This document shows positions 5,539 to 6,082 of a stretch of DNA of 6,082 bases, in pieces. Source of the stretch: Candidatus Methanoperedens sp. (GTDB taxonomy: Archaea > Halobacteriota > Methanosarcinia > Methanosarcinales > Methanoperedenaceae). Made by a program: the position numbers and the translations under genes. The notes below the pieces were generated by a model, which was given only the letters and a program-made list of their open reading frames with translations, had not been told where the DNA came from and did no database searches. Location of the stretch: NCBI GenBank assembly GCA_028679855.1, contig JAJRAP010000285.1, positions 1 through 6,082 of the forward strand, written 5' to 3'. How positions within the stretch are numbered: the first letter of the stretch is position 1; every line of letters begins with the position of its first letter.

Positions 5539-5835
5539 GTGGGCTTATCGGGGGATGCTCTCCCCCGCCTCCTATTTATGAAAACAGGTCTCAAGCTCGT
5601 AAGAGGCATCCCAGGGGCAAAAGGGGGATATCTGCCTACAGAGCTCGCCTACGAGACCCTCGGATTCGGACAGGAAGTTATAGACATTCCCATCTACAGA
5701 AATGAAGACTTCAAAATAGGCGACAAAATAACAATAGCTTCAAATAAGCTTAATATCTGCGGCAGGGTGGAGGGGCGAAATGACCTGGATAATTCTCTGC
5801 TCTCCTCCATAGAGATAGCATTTCTAAGAGAGTAG
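5539..5835 (+). CDS. unknown protein in frame with the preceding gene; possible C-terminal half
   Basis: The frame runs from the codon after the TAA at 5533 to the TAG at 5833-5835. GTG 5539 is the first possible start, but the AAGGAG at 5534-5539 overlaps it, so it cannot serve as its SD. ATG 5578, which would give 85 residues, has no SD. The product is not recognised. It contains GIPGAKGGYLPTELAYETLG and a strand-rich C-terminal part with FKIGDKITIAS and GRVEGRND that looks like a small beta-barrel-like domain. No membrane segment is visible. Codon use resembles the upstream gene throughout, including the region before ATG 5578, which favours one interrupted gene over two independent ones. 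Translational coupling remains possible. Confidence 0.6.
   Translation: MGLSGDALPRLLFMKTGLKLVRGIPGAKGGYLPTELAYETLGFGQEVIDIPIYRNEDFKIGDKITIASNKLNICGRVEGRNDLDNSLLSSIEIAFLRE
5549..5567 (+). other. GC-rich hairpin just after the TAA stop
   Basis: CGGGGGA (5549-5555), loop TGCTC, TCCCCCG (5561-5567) form a perfect 7-bp stem starting 13 nt after the stop codon at 5533-5535. It lies inside the downstream open frame and is not followed by a T-tract, so it does not look like a terminator. It could affect readthrough or reinitiation, be a processing site or be incidental to coding. Confidence 0.6.
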
Positions 5836-5867
5836 AATTTTACCAAAAAGCTTATTTGCGATACAGT

Positions 5868-5881
5868 ACAATTTTAATTGT
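5868..5881 (+). promoter_or_regulatory. short inverted repeat before the acylphosphatase gene
   Basis: ACAATT-TT-AATTGT is a 6-bp dyad in the 78-nt AT-rich gap between the unknown gene and the acylphosphatase start. It could mark a promoter or operator, but is short enough to be chance. Confidence 0.25.
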
Positions 5882-5913
5882 GTAGATTAAAAATGGTGAT
5901 GAAAGAGGCTGTT

Positions 5914-6082
5914 ATGAGTGAATCCTTACAAGAAGTTGAACTAATTGTTTCTGGCGAAGTTCAAGGTGTTGGTTACAGGCAATATGTTGCGAAAATTGGG
6001 AGAAAACTAAAACTTGTCTGCTTTTTCGAGAACCTAAATGACGGTACGGTACGAATTCAATGCAAAGGAGACAAAAAATCCA
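5914..6082 (+). CDS. acyP: acylphosphatase (3' end outside the window)
   Basis: Acylphosphatase hydrolyses the carboxyl-phosphate bond of small acyl phosphates in the cytoplasm. The visible 56 residues contain VSGEVQGVGYR with the catalytic Arg22 of the phosphate-binding loop, and FFENLNDGTV with the catalytic Asn40. Their 18-residue spacing matches the family. The fold start (strand ELIVSGEVQG, then helix) is normal, and about 35 residues should follow off the window. ATG 5914 is preferred because GAGG at 5905-5908 lies 5 nt upstream. ATG 5893 and 5899 are in frame and would add seven or five residues. The gene runs in the same direction as the unknown pair, 78 nt from it. Confidence 0.93.
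   Translation, partial: MSESLQEVELIVSGEVQGVGYRQYVAKIGRKLKLVCFFENLNDGTVRIQCKGDKKS

Noticed and set aside
5511..5705. Open frame in another phase across the internal stop, as a frameshift product
   Set aside because: Its translation is Arg/Pro-rich and low in coding character, whereas the original frame resumes normal coding character directly after the TAA.
1..6082. CRISPR arrays, tRNA and rRNA genes
   Set aside because: No regularly spaced repeat series, tRNA-like cloverleaf or rRNA segment was seen on either strand.

Overview
The window looks archaeal, most likely from the Methanosarcinales or a relative such as an ANME-2/Methanoperedens-type lineage. The signs are strong GGAGGTG-type Shine-Dalgarno (SD) sites, TATA-like boxes, T-tract terminators, an ATGA-coupled cobalt uptake operon and an archaeal-style acylphosphatase. 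The lineage is inferred from gene style and not proven.

Positions 1-1440 are very AT-rich and look like accessory DNA. At the left edge a minus-strand reading frame begins at 59 with a Cys-containing, zinc-ribbon-like N-terminus. It lies just inside a transposon-like terminus near 121, so this may be the end of an insertion element. To its right are two AT-rich genes for small multi-spanning membrane proteins of unknown function (248-787 and 898-1437). The frame of the first stays open upstream back to the possible element boundary, so that gene may have lost its original 5' end.

Positions 1440-1910 hold an intergenic region with several inverted repeats and one short direct repeat. It precedes a small DUF3303-like protein that starts at ATG 1614 behind an excellent SD site. 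A T-tract terminator follows.

Positions 1940-5195 form the core of the window: a compact cbiM-cbiN-cbiQ-cbiO operon encoding a complete group I energy-coupling-factor (ECF) cobalt transporter. CbiM and CbiN form the substrate-specific part, CbiQ is the EcfT-type coupling protein and CbiO is the ATPase. Genes are separated by 1 nt, by an ATGA overlap and by about 15 nt. CbiO carries an extra C-terminal domain of about 190 residues that I do not recognise. A perfect 16-bp palindrome lies at the expected transcription start of the operon.

Positions 5196-6082 begin with a leader holding two strong inverted repeats. One has the 6-N16-6 geometry of NikR-type metal operators. It leads into an 83-codon unknown gene with a perfect SD. 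That gene's TAA stop is followed in the same frame by a second open frame of about 99 codons, with a 7-bp GC hairpin just after the stop. This is either a broken gene, a readthrough arrangement or a tightly coupled pair. The window ends inside an acylphosphatase gene.
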